Origin: Crocinitomicaceae bacterium
Lineage (GTDB): Bacteria > Bacteroidota > Bacteroidia > Flavobacteriales_D > Crocinitomicaceae
DNA length: 64,000 bases
Reading direction: 5' to 3'
NCBI GenBank assembly: GCA_029238665.1
Contig: JAQWFQ010000030.1
Span: 124,001-188,000, forward strand
Shown here: positions 18,240-30,044 of the stretch, piece after piece
Position numbering within the stretch: the stretch's first letter is position 1
Layout of the letters: the number at the start of each line of letters is the position of its first letter
Program-made: the position numbers and the translations under genes
Notes under the pieces: generated by a model
Database searches by the model: none
Seen by the model: only the letters and a program-made list of their open reading frames with translations
Told to the model about the DNA's origin: nothing

Positions 18240-18763
18240 AATTGAATTCCAATTAAATAAACATCAACAATAAGTGTATTTAACGGTGGTATTTTATCCA
18301 TATCACCGATTAAGCCATGTCCTAAATGGCTTGGTATAATTAATTTTGCACGATCTCCAATGTTCATTTTTTTTATACCTTCTTGCACTCCAGATTCTAT
18401 TTGTGAATTATCAACATTAAACTCCTCATACTCATCATCGGCAGTCTGGTAACACACTGTTCCATCTAAAAGACGAACAACATACTCTATCTCTGCAATA
18501 TCCCCTGGCTTGGGACTACACACTGCATCTACAGCCCCATGTTCGTAGATGTAATACTGTAGTCCACTACCGGTAGTCGTAAGTTCCCAATCTTTATGTT
18601 GCTCTAAAAAGAGCCTAATATCAAGCTGTTCTTCAATTGCCAATTCCTTATTTAAATTGGTTGAATCCTCTTGGCTCCAATCAAGCTCAGGTCGTACTTT
18701 AATAGGGTCATCTCCACATGAAGTGAAAAACAGGATTACAGCAAACAAAACAAAACATCTCAT
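18236..18763 (-). CDS. FKBP-type peptidyl-prolyl isomerase lipoprotein, GldI-like
   Basis: A 175 aa lipoprotein (lipobox LFFTSC, Cys16) with one FKBP domain (about 85-175). The domain shows GDIAEIEYVVRLLDGTVCYQT, ESGVQEGIKKMNIGDRAKLIIPSHLGHG and IPPLNTLIVDVYLI. Size and layout match GldI, the gliding-motility lipoprotein of Flavobacterium, and the neighbouring DHH phosphoesterase gene is a common partner of gldI. I cannot tell GldI from another FKBP lipoprotein by sequence alone, and no other gliding genes are adjacent. It abuts the DHH gene with no gap. Confidence 0.82.
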   Translation of the reverse strand: MRCFVLFAVILFFTSCGDDPIKVRPELDWSQEDSTNLNKELAIEEQLDIRLFLEQHKDWELTTTGSGLQYYIYEHGAVDAVCSPKPGDIAEIEYVVRLLDGTVCYQTADDEYEEFNVDNSQIESGVQEGIKKMNIGDRAKLIIPSHLGHGLIGDMDKIPPLNTLIVDVYLIGIQL

Positions 18764-19759
18764 TTAAAAGTATTTTGGTAGTAACGATTTAAATTTAGCA
18801 ATCGTATTTTCAACTGTATCATGATTTATACCACCAGCAGCATACTTATGCCCTCCTCCGTCAAAGTTTTCATTCGCAATTACATTAACCGCTAACTCTC
18901 CCTTAGACCTAAAAGACATTTTGACATCCTCTCCTTTCTCTGTAAAAAATGCAGCAACCTCTACACCTTCAATTGAAAGCGCTAGGTTAACCAAACCTTC
19001 GGTATCTCCTTTAATATAATTAAACGATTCCAAAATGTCTTCTGTCACAGATATAATTGCAACCTTATACTCAGCCAAAATCTCTAAACGCTCTGCAATA
19101 ATGTGGCCACGAAGCTTTAGTTTATCCAAACGATTATTATCAAATGTATCCTGATGTATAGCCGTATGATCTACACCTGCATCAATCAATTTTGCAATTA
19201 TTTCGTGCGTCCTTGAGCTTACAGAAGAAAAACGAAAAGAACCTGTATCTGTCATAATCCCTAAATAAATAGGAGTTCCAATAGCAGCAGTCATCAGATC
19301 TGAATTACCCGAATCATTCACCAGCTCATAAACAAGCTGAGCTGTTGAACATACCGAAGGCTCTGAAACAGAAACATCAACAAAATCATCCGGATTTAGA
19401 TGATGATCAATCATTACTTTTGTCCCCTTACAAGCTGTCAAGACCTCTCCCATAGCGTGCCCCAAACGATTGGCTCCATTATAGTCAAGGCAAAAAATTA
19501 AGTCTGCAGCTTGCATTTTCTCTACCACCTCTGTTTTCGATTCTTCAAAATCAATAATTACAGCATCATCTTTAACCCACTCTATAAACGACGGGCAAGG
19601 GTCTGGGTGGCAGATAGAAGCCGACTGCCCTAAAGCTTGAATAAAACGATATAAACCCAGGGAACTTCCAATGGAGTCTCCATCAGGGGACCTATGGCTT
19701 GTAATCACAATGTTTTTTGCTGCCTTTATTAATTCAACAATTTTATATGCCTCTTTCAT
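18764..19759 (-). CDS. DHH family phosphoesterase (NrnA-like oligoribonuclease / pAp phosphatase)
   Basis: A 331 aa cytoplasmic DHH/DHHA1 phosphoesterase. Motifs: ITSHRSPDGDSIGSSLGLYR (metal-binding DxD), the name-giving IDHH, DTGSFRFSSVS, and the DHHA1 glycine motif GGGHKYAAGG near the end. NrnA-type enzymes degrade very short RNA and dephosphorylate 3'-phosphoadenosine 5'-phosphate. It lies directly between dapA and the GldI-like gene, a gene order I know from Flavobacteriia. The assignment to NrnA activity is by family. Confidence 0.9.
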   Translation of the reverse strand: MKEAYKIVELIKAAKNIVITSHRSPDGDSIGSSLGLYRFIQALGQSASICHPDPCPSFIEWVKDDAVIIDFEESKTEVVEKMQAADLIFCLDYNGANRLGHAMGEVLTACKGTKVMIDHHLNPDDFVDVSVSEPSVCSTAQLVYELVNDSGNSDLMTAAIGTPIYLGIMTDTGSFRFSSVSSRTHEIIAKLIDAGVDHTAIHQDTFDNNRLDKLKLRGHIIAERLEILAEYKVAIISVTEDILESFNYIKGDTEGLVNLALSIEGVEVAAFFTEKGEDVKMSFRSKGELAVNVIANENFDGGGHKYAAGGINHDTVENTIAKFKSLLPKYF

Positions 19760-20638
19760 CTACGATAAAATCTTTTTAGTCTCTTTTTCAATTCTTACTT
19801 TCAACCCGTCAGATACAGGGTGTAATGGCCTTCTCATAAATGGCTTCATTATATTTTGCGCCGCAAGGGCAACTTTAACACCACCAGGATTACCCTCTTC
19901 AAACAACATGTTTGTAATTGAAAACAATGCATAATGATCTTTCTTGGCCAATTCTGTTTTTTGATCTATTGCATTATGAACCATTGAAGAAAATCGTTTT
20001 GGGAAAGCATTTGCAACCACAGAGATAACTCCCGCCACTCCTACAGTAATTAAGGGCATTGTAATTGCATCGTCCCCTGAAAGCACATCAAATCCTTCTG
20101 GTTTATTCTGAATGATTTCCATAATCTGTTCAAAACTCCCAGAAGCCTCTTTCATTGCTACAATGTTTTCAATTTCTGCCAACTCTAACGTTGTTTCCGC
20201 AGAAACATTTGACCCTGTTCTACCAGGAACATTATAAAGAATGATAGGCAGTGGCGTACATGCTGAAATGTACCTGTAATGCTCTACAATTCCTTTTTGG
20301 GTTGGTTTATTGTAATATGGTGAAACAGACAGGATACCATCAATACCAGAAGGCAATTGCTTTAAAATTTCTCCCACTGCAACAGTATCATTTCCTCCAA
20401 CACCGAAAACAACTTTCAATTGACCATCATTTTCTTCTTGGACTGTTTTTAAGACTTCTAACTTCTCAGCCATTGATAACACTGGAGACTCACCTGTTGT
20501 TCCTTGGACCACTAAAAAATCTGTTCCATTTTCGATTTGATACCTTACCAACTGTTTCAATGCAGTAAAGTCAATTGTTAAATCTTCATTAAATGGCGTC
20601 ACCAAAGCTACACCGGAACCTTTAAAAGGATTATTCAT
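19760..20638 (-). CDS. dapA: 4-hydroxy-tetrahydrodipicolinate synthase
   Basis: A 292 aa class I aldolase that condenses pyruvate with aspartate semialdehyde, the first step of the lysine/diaminopimelate branch. Motifs: GSGVALVTPF, GTTGESPVLS, the active-site Tyr in LYNVPGRTGSN and the Schiff-base Lys in IVAMKEASGS. The length is normal. It lies in the same minus-strand run as ligA and the DUF6913 gene, one base after the latter, so diaminopimelate supply is cotranscribed with replication and envelope genes. Confidence 0.97.
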   Translation of the reverse strand: MNNPFKGSGVALVTPFNEDLTIDFTALKQLVRYQIENGTDFLVVQGTTGESPVLSMAEKLEVLKTVQEENDGQLKVVFGVGGNDTVAVGEILKQLPSGIDGILSVSPYYNKPTQKGIVEHYRYISACTPLPIILYNVPGRTGSNVSAETTLELAEIENIVAMKEASGSFEQIMEIIQNKPEGFDVLSGDDAITMPLITVGVAGVISVVANAFPKRFSSMVHNAIDQKTELAKKDHYALFSITNMLFEEGNPGGVKVALAAQNIMKPFMRRPLHPVSDGLKVRIEKETKKILS

Positions 20639-20639
20639 A

Positions 20640-23988
<3,349 letters not shown>

Positions 23989-23989
<1 letters not shown>

Positions 23990-24633
23990 TAATTAGATGT
24001 ATTTCCAAAGTAGTGCGTATAACCAAATCCTACCACAAAATAGTTTGTCAAATTATCAAACTTTGCACTATCATATGCTGAATTTGAAGACAATCCAATT
24101 GTACCAGGCCTAAACCCATACCCCTGAATGCAATAACCAATATTCCACCGGTATGAATTTTGTTTATCTGTAAAAAGAACCAACCCAAGTGTAGGTTCAA
24201 CAAGAACAGACTCAAATACAACAGGATTTAATCCCAAGGCATTATTTAAATCAGTATCGGCATAGTTCCATGAATACCCTACTTTAACTCCAAAATCTGT
24301 AGCAAAACGATCTGTATGAAACAAACTATACCCCACATTAGTAAAAGCAGCCCCTAAATGAATTTGACCAATATTATCTTCAGAGATAGCAAACTCATCT
24401 ATTGTAAATAATGAATAGCGAACTCCCACACCAAGATTCAACTGAAAAGGGAAGGTATATTGTCCATAGACATTCGTACAAGCTAATCCTTGCATAATAT
24501 CCTGAAACGATTCATTTCCTACCGAAATAGGTAAACCGATATCCATATTAAAGGTATAACCTGAGTTTTGGTTCTGAGCATTCAACTGAACACTTAAAAA
24601 ACAACTTAAAACAATGACTAAAATAGGTCTCAT
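23989..24633 (-). CDS. Predicted outer-membrane beta-barrel protein
   Basis: A 214 aa exported protein with a signal peptide (about 1-19, ending QLNAQ). The rest alternates polar and hydrophobic residues in strands typical of small barrels (YTFNMDIGLPISVG, FQLNLGVGVRYSLF, TDFGVKVGYSWNYAD, YRWNIGYCIQGYGF) and ends with a strand and aromatic residues (YFVVGFGYTHYFG). I do not recognise a specific family. It is the first gene of the long minus-strand cluster and overlaps prmC by one base, though no functional link is apparent. Confidence 0.6.
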
Positions 24634-24698
24634 ATAAACTTATTAACGCTAATCTACCAATTAAATTTCATTCTTTAAACTACTCTCGATAACATCAT

Positions 24699-24706
24699 TA
24701 ATTTTG
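24699..24706 (+). promoter_or_regulatory. Possible -7 promoter element before the EamA gene
   Basis: TAATTTTG fits TANNTTTG and ends four bases before the ATG at 24711. The -33 region is weak. If used, the mRNA would be leaderless. Confidence 0.35.
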
Positions 24707-24710
24707 CGAT

Positions 24711-25601
24711 ATGAACAAAGGCATTCTTTACATTATTCTATCCGGATTCTGTTTTATTATTGTTAATTTTTTTGTCAAACTACTGGGTGCCGGAAACTCT
24801 CAAAACATCATAGAAGGTTTACAAAAATACCCCGGACACGAACTGGTTCTTGCACGATCTATCGTCTCCTTAGCGATTAGTTTAGCCGTCATTAAAAAAA
24901 GGAAAATACCCGTTTTTGGAAAAAACAAAAAATGGCTTATTATTAGAGGATTATCAGGAACAATAGCCCTCACCATTTTCTTTTACACCATTCACTACCT
25001 ACCACTCGCTATTGCAGCAACAGTTCAATACCTCGCACCTATTTTTACAATCATTATAGCCATGATACTCTTAAAGGAGCGTGTAAAATTACTTCAATGG
25101 TTATTCATTGGGGTCTCTTTTTCTGGAGTAGCATTAATTGCTCTAAACAAAATAAGCGGAATAGACTCTGAACCAGGAGGCATTTCTTTCCTCTGGATTG
25201 GACTCGGCCTTATTTCTGCAGTATTTTCAGGACTGGCATACACCGCTATTATTAAACTTAAATCTACCGATGCACCAATAACTATTGTGCTTTACTTCCC
25301 AATGATAGCAACTCCTATCATGATTCTACTTTGTTTCTACAGTTTTACAATGCCCCAGGGGATTGAATGGATCATCTTGTTATTAATTGGAATTTTCACC
25401 CAGTTTGCACAAATACTAATGACATACGCACTACACAACGGAAGCGCATCTACAATTACACCATTTCAATACCTAGGAGCTATTTACGCCTTCCTCCTTG
25501 GCTATTTTGTATTTGATGAAACCTTAAGCACCGTTGTAAACATTGGAATGTGCCTTGTAATTGGCGGTGTAATAGTAAACGTACTCATACGCAAGCGTTA
25601 A
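24711..25601 (+). CDS. EamA/DMT family transporter
   Basis: A 296 aa membrane protein with about ten helices in two repeated EamA halves (about 5-145 and 155-296). The first repeat has VQYLAPIFTIIIAMILLKERV and the second YLGAIYAFLLGYFVFDETL; these are the paired helices typical of the drug/metabolite transporter superfamily. The substrate is not predictable. It is divergent from the barrel-protein gene and 27 bases upstream of a DUF58 gene on the same strand. Confidence 0.88.
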   Translation: MNKGILYIILSGFCFIIVNFFVKLLGAGNSQNIIEGLQKYPGHELVLARSIVSLAISLAVIKKRKIPVFGKNKKWLIIRGLSGTIALTIFFYTIHYLPLAIAATVQYLAPIFTIIIAMILLKERVKLLQWLFIGVSFSGVALIALNKISGIDSEPGGISFLWIGLGLISAVFSGLAYTAIIKLKSTDAPITIVLYFPMIATPIMILLCFYSFTMPQGIEWIILLLIGIFTQFAQILMTYALHNGSASTITPFQYLGAIYAFLLGYFVFDETLSTVVNIGMCLVIGGVIVNVLIRKR

Positions 25602-25628
25602 TCGATAGAATTTCTTAATTTTAAAACG

Positions 25629-26546
25629 ATGAATCAAATAGACCGCAGCAAACTAGCCAAAACAGGAAACATTGAACTTTTAGCAAAACAAGTTGTTGAA
25701 GGGTTTATTACAGGGCTACACAAAAGTCCTTTCCATGGATTCTCTGTAGAGTTTGCAGAACACAGGCTATACAACAAAGGAGAATCTACACGGCATATTG
25801 ATTGGAAACTTTATGGAAAAACAGAAAAACTATTCACAAAAAAATACGAAGAAGAAACAAACCTACGATGTCAAATAGTAATCGACTGCTCAAGCTCAAT
25901 GCTCTTTCCTTTAGACGAGGAACAGTCAAAACTATCATTCTCAATATACACAGCCGCATCACTAATTGAACTATTAAAACGCCAGCGCGATGCTGTTGGC
26001 GTGTCATTATTTACAGACAAACTGGACCTGCAAACAAGTGCAAAATCATCTACACGTCACCACATGTACCTGTACAGTGAACTTGAAAAAAACCTAAACA
26101 AGTACACGCAAGCAACAAAGACAAGCACAGCAACAATCCAGGCACTACATGACATCGCAGAATTGACACACAAGCGCTCACTAATAATCATCTTCTCTGA
26201 CCTATTAGACGATCCGAAAAAACAAGATCATTTCTTTCAAGCGCTACAACATTTAAAACACAACAAACACGAGGTTATTGTTTTCCACACCATCGACAAA
26301 AAGAAAGAAGTAGATTTTGAACTTGAAAATCGTCCATACAAGCTTATTGACATGGAAACAGGTGAACACATAAAACTACAACCAACTCAACTTAAAGATC
26401 GCTACAAAAAAACAATCGAGGCCTACTTTAAAAAAATAGAATTAAAATGTGCGGACTACAAGATCGACTTTATGCCAGCTGACATCAACAACGGCTACCA
26501 TGATGTACTTTTAAGATACTTGCTAAAACGTCAAAAGCTTCACTAA
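25629..26546 (+). CDS. DUF58 domain-containing protein
   Basis: A 305 aa cytoplasmic protein of the DUF58 family. The signature GFSVEFAEHRLYNKGESTRHIDWKLY-like segment (about 37-62) precedes a von Willebrand A-like region with the metal site VIDCSSSM (about 85-92), and IIIFSDLLDD further on. DUF58 genes usually sit beside a MoxR AAA ATPase and vWA membrane proteins in the Bacteroides aerotolerance type of cluster; none is present here. Its stop codon overlaps by four bases with the stop of the convergent DUF4301 gene. Confidence 0.87.
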   Translation: MNQIDRSKLAKTGNIELLAKQVVEGFITGLHKSPFHGFSVEFAEHRLYNKGESTRHIDWKLYGKTEKLFTKKYEEETNLRCQIVIDCSSSMLFPLDEEQSKLSFSIYTAASLIELLKRQRDAVGVSLFTDKLDLQTSAKSSTRHHMYLYSELEKNLNKYTQATKTSTATIQALHDIAELTHKRSLIIIFSDLLDDPKKQDHFFQALQHLKHNKHEVIVFHTIDKKKEVDFELENRPYKLIDMETGEHIKLQPTQLKDRYKKTIEAYFKKIELKCADYKIDFMPADINNGYHDVLLRYLLKRQKLH

Positions 26547-27892
26547 GCTTTATGGGCAGGATTGTTTAGACCTAACACTGTTTTTACCGGGCTAAACACA
26601 GCCGATGGAATCTCAATAAAAATCGTATTCCAATTGCTCATGCCACCGTTCCACAACCCTGGTAACTCACGGTATTTCACAGAAACATTTTTATCCATCT
26701 TCTCAACGACAAAATAAGCCTGCTCATCTGTAAACCTTGTCAAATCAAGTCTATCCCCATGAACATCCGTTTTGCAAACAGCCATAAAAACAGGGTTAAA
26801 ATGCGAACTGTTTTGAGCAATACTCATCTGTTCAGGCGTTGATGAAATTTGAATTTTTTCGACAATTTGCTTTGTCACACCATGTTGATTTCTCATCCAA
26901 AAAGGACCACCACCAGGTCTACCTTCATTTTTAACCATTCCACACACCCGAGTCGGCCTACTCATTAAGACCTCAAACTTCAACTCATCAAACTCAGCCA
27001 ACTCTTGTTCAGATAAAAACTGGTATTTTAAATTTAAGTCCACCAACCCATCAAACGAATATGCCTCACCTAATAATTTTAAATCTTCCTGAAAATTCTT
27101 TAACGTTCCTATAGACACCTTCCAAACCTCTTCCGTTAACGCAGCTTTAGAATTGTGCTGTATGTTATCAATGTTCTTAATTAAAACTAAATCTGAATCA
27201 AGCTCATTTAAATTAGATAAAATAGAACCGTGTCCCGCAGGTCTTTTCAAACAAACCCCTTCACGCATCACAAGATCCTGATTATCATCAAAACAAAATG
27301 CATTTGAAGATACTTCCTGGTAAGAAAATGTACACACAACATCTTTATTGATCGCTGCTATATTTTCTATAATTCGTTTTTCAAATTTTTGCTGAATTGT
27401 AAAATGAATTTTCACATCTTTTTTTAACAACGACTTTGCTTGCCGAACATGCTCTTGAAACGCTGAATAAACCTTTCCATCTTCAATATGAAATGGAATC
27501 AATCCCTTTGGGATTTCACCATAATTTAACTCAGACTCACCCAAGAGCTCATTAGCAATACTAGCTCTATGATTTCGAGACTTAACATTTGAAGCAAAAG
27601 GAAATAATTCAAACTGGTTAAAAAAAGCGCTAATCATATCGCTATCCTCCCCATTCTCTAGCCATTCGTATAAAAAGTTAAACATTCTTGAGCCAGAACC
27701 AGAAGCAGGAATAAAAAAAGAAGGGGTTACACCCAAGGCATTAAAAGCTGAAATAGCCCTCTTTTTATTACTGTTTTCAACACGAATAATTCCAGACCCT
27801 ACAGTGCAAGCCGAATCCAATACAACTCGAAAATCACGGTCAAAAACCTGGCTTTTCTGTAGCAACACCTCTTCCTTATTCGCTGTATCCAT
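26543..27892 (-). CDS. DUF4301 family protein
   Basis: A 449 aa cytoplasmic protein of a Bacteroidota family of unknown function. The N-terminal part has FFIPASGSGSRMFNFLYEWLE, where the GSGSRM loop resembles a nucleotidyltransferase phosphate-binding loop. Later comes LKRPAGHGSILSNLNELDSDLVLIKNIDNIQHN, also reminiscent of sugar-nucleotide pyrophosphorylases. The C-terminal half has CGMVKNEGRPGGGPFWM. A nucleotidyltransferase-like fold is an inference. A 22-base inverted repeat lies upstream at 27987-28008. Confidence 0.75.
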   Translation of the reverse strand: MDTANKEEVLLQKSQVFDRDFRVVLDSACTVGSGIIRVENSNKKRAISAFNALGVTPSFFIPASGSGSRMFNFLYEWLENGEDSDMISAFFNQFELFPFASNVKSRNHRASIANELLGESELNYGEIPKGLIPFHIEDGKVYSAFQEHVRQAKSLLKKDVKIHFTIQQKFEKRIIENIAAINKDVVCTFSYQEVSSNAFCFDDNQDLVMREGVCLKRPAGHGSILSNLNELDSDLVLIKNIDNIQHNSKAALTEEVWKVSIGTLKNFQEDLKLLGEAYSFDGLVDLNLKYQFLSEQELAEFDELKFEVLMSRPTRVCGMVKNEGRPGGGPFWMRNQHGVTKQIVEKIQISSTPEQMSIAQNSSHFNPVFMAVCKTDVHGDRLDLTRFTDEQAYFVVEKMDKNVSVKYRELPGLWNGGMSNWNTIFIEIPSAVFSPVKTVLGLNNPAHKA

Positions 27893-27986
27893 TCCCTTAT
27901 TAAACGTTATTTCACCTTAAACGCTATACGTTCAGGACTCGAATATATAAAATATCAATGAAAGGCTAAAACAAGAATTCAAAATG

Positions 27987-28008
27987 ATTACAAAACAACA
28001 GTTGTAAT
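27987..28008. promoter_or_regulatory. Inverted repeat between the LuxR regulator and DUF4301 genes
   Basis: ATTACAA (27987-27993) and its reverse complement TTGTAAT (28002-28008) are separated by eight bases. This is the form of a dimeric regulator site, about 95 bases before the DUF4301 start. Confidence 0.35.
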
Positions 28009-28097
28009 TAAAGTCAAACCACTTATAATGAGACATTAAACACCGCTAATCTAAACAATTAGTTTTCTATTGTCTAGACCTAAAAAAGCTTTAAAAA

Positions 28098-28778
28098 CTA
28101 AGCGTTATTGGCCGCTGTAAACAAAAACTTATTTGGAGAGGTAAGGTTTGTCTTTATAGCATACATAACAATACCCGCTGTATTTTTAACACCAAGTTTT
28201 GCCATTATATTTTTCCTATGTGTACTTACCGTATGAGAACTTAAAAAGAGCTTTTCTGCAATTTGCGCATTTGTATTTCCTTCCGCTATGAAAGTTACAA
28301 TTTCACATTCTCGCTTAGAAATAACAACTGCCTCACAAGAAAGAGAATTCATATCTAGATCATCAACATCTAAGTTGGCACTTTGTATTGTTTCTAGAAT
28401 AGTGCCACAGAAAAACTTTTCTCCCTTTGATGTTTCTTTTACAGCATCTAATATCTCCGGAATTGAGCAGTCTTTCTTAACATAACTTGTAACACCTGAT
28501 CTAAGTGCATCAACTAAAACTTGAGCGGATTGCTCTGGCGTAATGGCCAGCAGCTTCACCTCTGGGTAAAAAGTCCTTATCTTAGGCAGTACATTAATAT
28601 CAAAGCCAACTGACGTATAATCAATAACAACTACATCAACATCAAAAGAAGACAATATTTCTAAAAGAGCCTCTGAATTCTGGGACTCCCCCACAATATC
28701 AACAGCTAACTCAGCATTCAATATAGAACGAATACCAATTCGAATTAAATCATTACTATCTGCTAATACAATGTTCAT
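28098..28778 (-). CDS. Response regulator, NarL/LuxR type
   Basis: A 226 aa two-domain regulator. The receiver domain (about 1-120) has the phosphoacceptor Asp in VVVIDYTS (about 54), Thr in LLAITPE and Lys in SYVKKDC. The usual acidic pair near the N-terminus is reduced to a single Asp (ADSND). The C-terminal LuxR HTH (about 150-210) reads ISKRECEIVTFIAEGNTNAQIAEKLFLSSHTVSTHRKNI with GVKNTAGIVMYAI. No histidine kinase gene is nearby, so it is an orphan here. It has its own promoter (28803-28810). Confidence 0.9.
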   Translation of the reverse strand: MNIVLADSNDLIRIGIRSILNAELAVDIVGESQNSEALLEILSSFDVDVVVIDYTSVGFDINVLPKIRTFYPEVKLLAITPEQSAQVLVDALRSGVTSYVKKDCSIPEILDAVKETSKGEKFFCGTILETIQSANLDVDDLDMNSLSCEAVVISKRECEIVTFIAEGNTNAQIAEKLFLSSHTVSTHRKNIMAKLGVKNTAGIVMYAIKTNLTSPNKFLFTAANNA

Positions 28779-28802
28779 TATTTAGAATAAATATAGATAA
28801 GG

Positions 28803-28810
28803 CAAATATA
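28803..28810 (-). promoter_or_regulatory. -7 promoter element of the response-regulator gene
   Basis: TATATTTG on the minus strand fits TANNTTTG, 24 bases before the ATG at 28778. Confidence 0.5.
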
Positions 28811-28831
28811 GCACAAAATAAACTTCTTTAA

Positions 28832-28862
28832 ATAAAAAATGCCCATCATTTTGACGAGCATT
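28832..28862 (-). terminator. Rho-independent terminator of ilvE
   Basis: On the minus strand an 11-pair stem (AATGCTCGTCA with TGATGGGCATT, two wobbles) with a short A loop is followed by a T run. It lies about 20 bases after the ilvE stop. Confidence 0.8.
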
Positions 28863-28882
28863 CTTTTGTTTTATTTAAAATC

Positions 28883-29953
28883 CTAAAAAGTAACTAGCCA
28901 ATTCATTTCATCCTCAGCCTTACCAAGCTTAAGGTTGGTTAAATACTCACTCACCCTGTTGGAAACTTCTCTCGTTTCTACTGCAGGAAGTTCATACACA
29001 TCACCCCTAAACCCTATTTTAGCAATAGGAGCTATTGTAGCTGCTGTGCCGGCACCAAACGCCTCAGACACTCTACCTTCCTTTAAGGCGGTAACAATCT
29101 CTTCAACTGTAATTTTTCGTTCTTCCACATCAAGCCCCCAGTGTTGAGTAATCTCAACCACAGACCTTTTTGTCACTCCTTTTAAAATCGTATCAGAGTC
29201 TTCTGATGGAGTAATCAACTTACCATCAACAACAAACATAATATTCATTGTACCCGATTCCTCAATATACTTATGCTCAACGCCATCCGTCCAAATCAAC
29301 TGATGAAAACCTTCTTCATTTCCTTTTTTAGCTGGATAAAGAGACGCCCCATAGTTACCGGCTGTTTTAGCTCTACCAACACCCCCTTGCGAAGCCCTTG
29401 TGTAAAACTCTTCAATTTTCACATTTACTGGATTGGAATAATAAACTCCAACCGGACACGTGAAAATCATAAAGGTATATGTATCTGAAGGCTTGATCCC
29501 AATAAAATCATCGGTAGCAAACATAAAAGGTCTAATGTATAATGAATACCCATCTTTTTCAGGAATCCAATCTCTATCAACATCAACAAGTCTCTTTACC
29601 AGTTCAGTAAAAACATCTTCATCAATCGTTGGCATGCACATACGTTCGCAAGACTCAACAAATCGCTTAGCATTCATATCTGGTCTAAACAAAAGCACAC
29701 TACCATCTTCTGACCTATTCGCCTTCATTCCTTCAAAAACAGATTGTCCGTAATGAATAGCAGATGTAGCTGGATGCATAGATAAATCTGCAAAAGGTTT
29801 AATTTCAGGAGACATCCAAGCTCCATCTTTATAATTCATGACCAACATGTGGTCTGAAAACACTTTCCCAAAAGGAAGGTTCTCCCAATCAACGCTTTCA
29901 ATTTTTGAATTTTGCGTTTTATTTATTTTAACTGATAAAGTCTCGTTTAACAT
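28883..29953 (-). CDS. ilvE: Branched-chain amino acid aminotransferase
   Basis: About 356 aa from the ATG at 29953 (MLNETLSVK). An upstream in-frame TTG at 29974 lies inside the promoter, so the shorter start is preferred. It is a fold-type IV PLP enzyme of the larger BCAT group that interconverts branched-chain amino acids and their keto acids. Motifs: HYGQSVFEGMKANR, FRPDMNAKRFVESCERM, the PLP lysine in GRAKTAGNYGASL, EESGTMNIMFV and EAFGAGTAATIAPI. It has a strong promoter and its own terminator. Confidence 0.95.
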   Translation of the reverse strand: MLNETLSVKINKTQNSKIESVDWENLPFGKVFSDHMLVMNYKDGAWMSPEIKPFADLSMHPATSAIHYGQSVFEGMKANRSEDGSVLLFRPDMNAKRFVESCERMCMPTIDEDVFTELVKRLVDVDRDWIPEKDGYSLYIRPFMFATDDFIGIKPSDTYTFMIFTCPVGVYYSNPVNVKIEEFYTRASQGGVGRAKTAGNYGASLYPAKKGNEEGFHQLIWTDGVEHKYIEESGTMNIMFVVDGKLITPSEDSDTILKGVTKRSVVEITQHWGLDVEERKITVEEIVTALKEGRVSEAFGAGTAATIAPIAKIGFRGDVYELPAVETREVSNRVSEYLTNLKLGKAEDEMNWLVTF

Positions 29954-29971
29954 ACATCTGTTTCTAAGTTG

Positions 29972-30001
29972 CAAAAGTACTCATAATGCGTGAATTTTCA
30001 A
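29972..30001 (-). promoter_or_regulatory. Promoter of ilvE
   Basis: On the minus strand TACTTTTG (29972-29979) fits the -7 element. A TTG (29999-30001, within a TTTTTG run) lies exactly 19 bases upstream. The ATG follows 18 bases later. This is one of the best promoter matches in the window. Confidence 0.7.
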
Positions 30002-30044
30002 AAAGCAATTTCAGAATAAGCAATAAATTATTTCAGTAGCTTTG

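Noticed and set aside
28071-28097. Hairpin after the response-regulator gene
   Set aside because: The stem is only four pairs before a T run; too weak to call a terminator.
29954-29974. TTG start seven codons upstream of ilvE
   Set aside because: The TTG is part of the -7 promoter element, so these bases are unlikely to be translated.
30037-30044. TAGCTTTG as the recQ promoter
   Set aside because: It fits the -7 pattern, but it abuts the ATG; transcription would begin inside the gene. It is kept only as part of the leaderless-mRNA observation.
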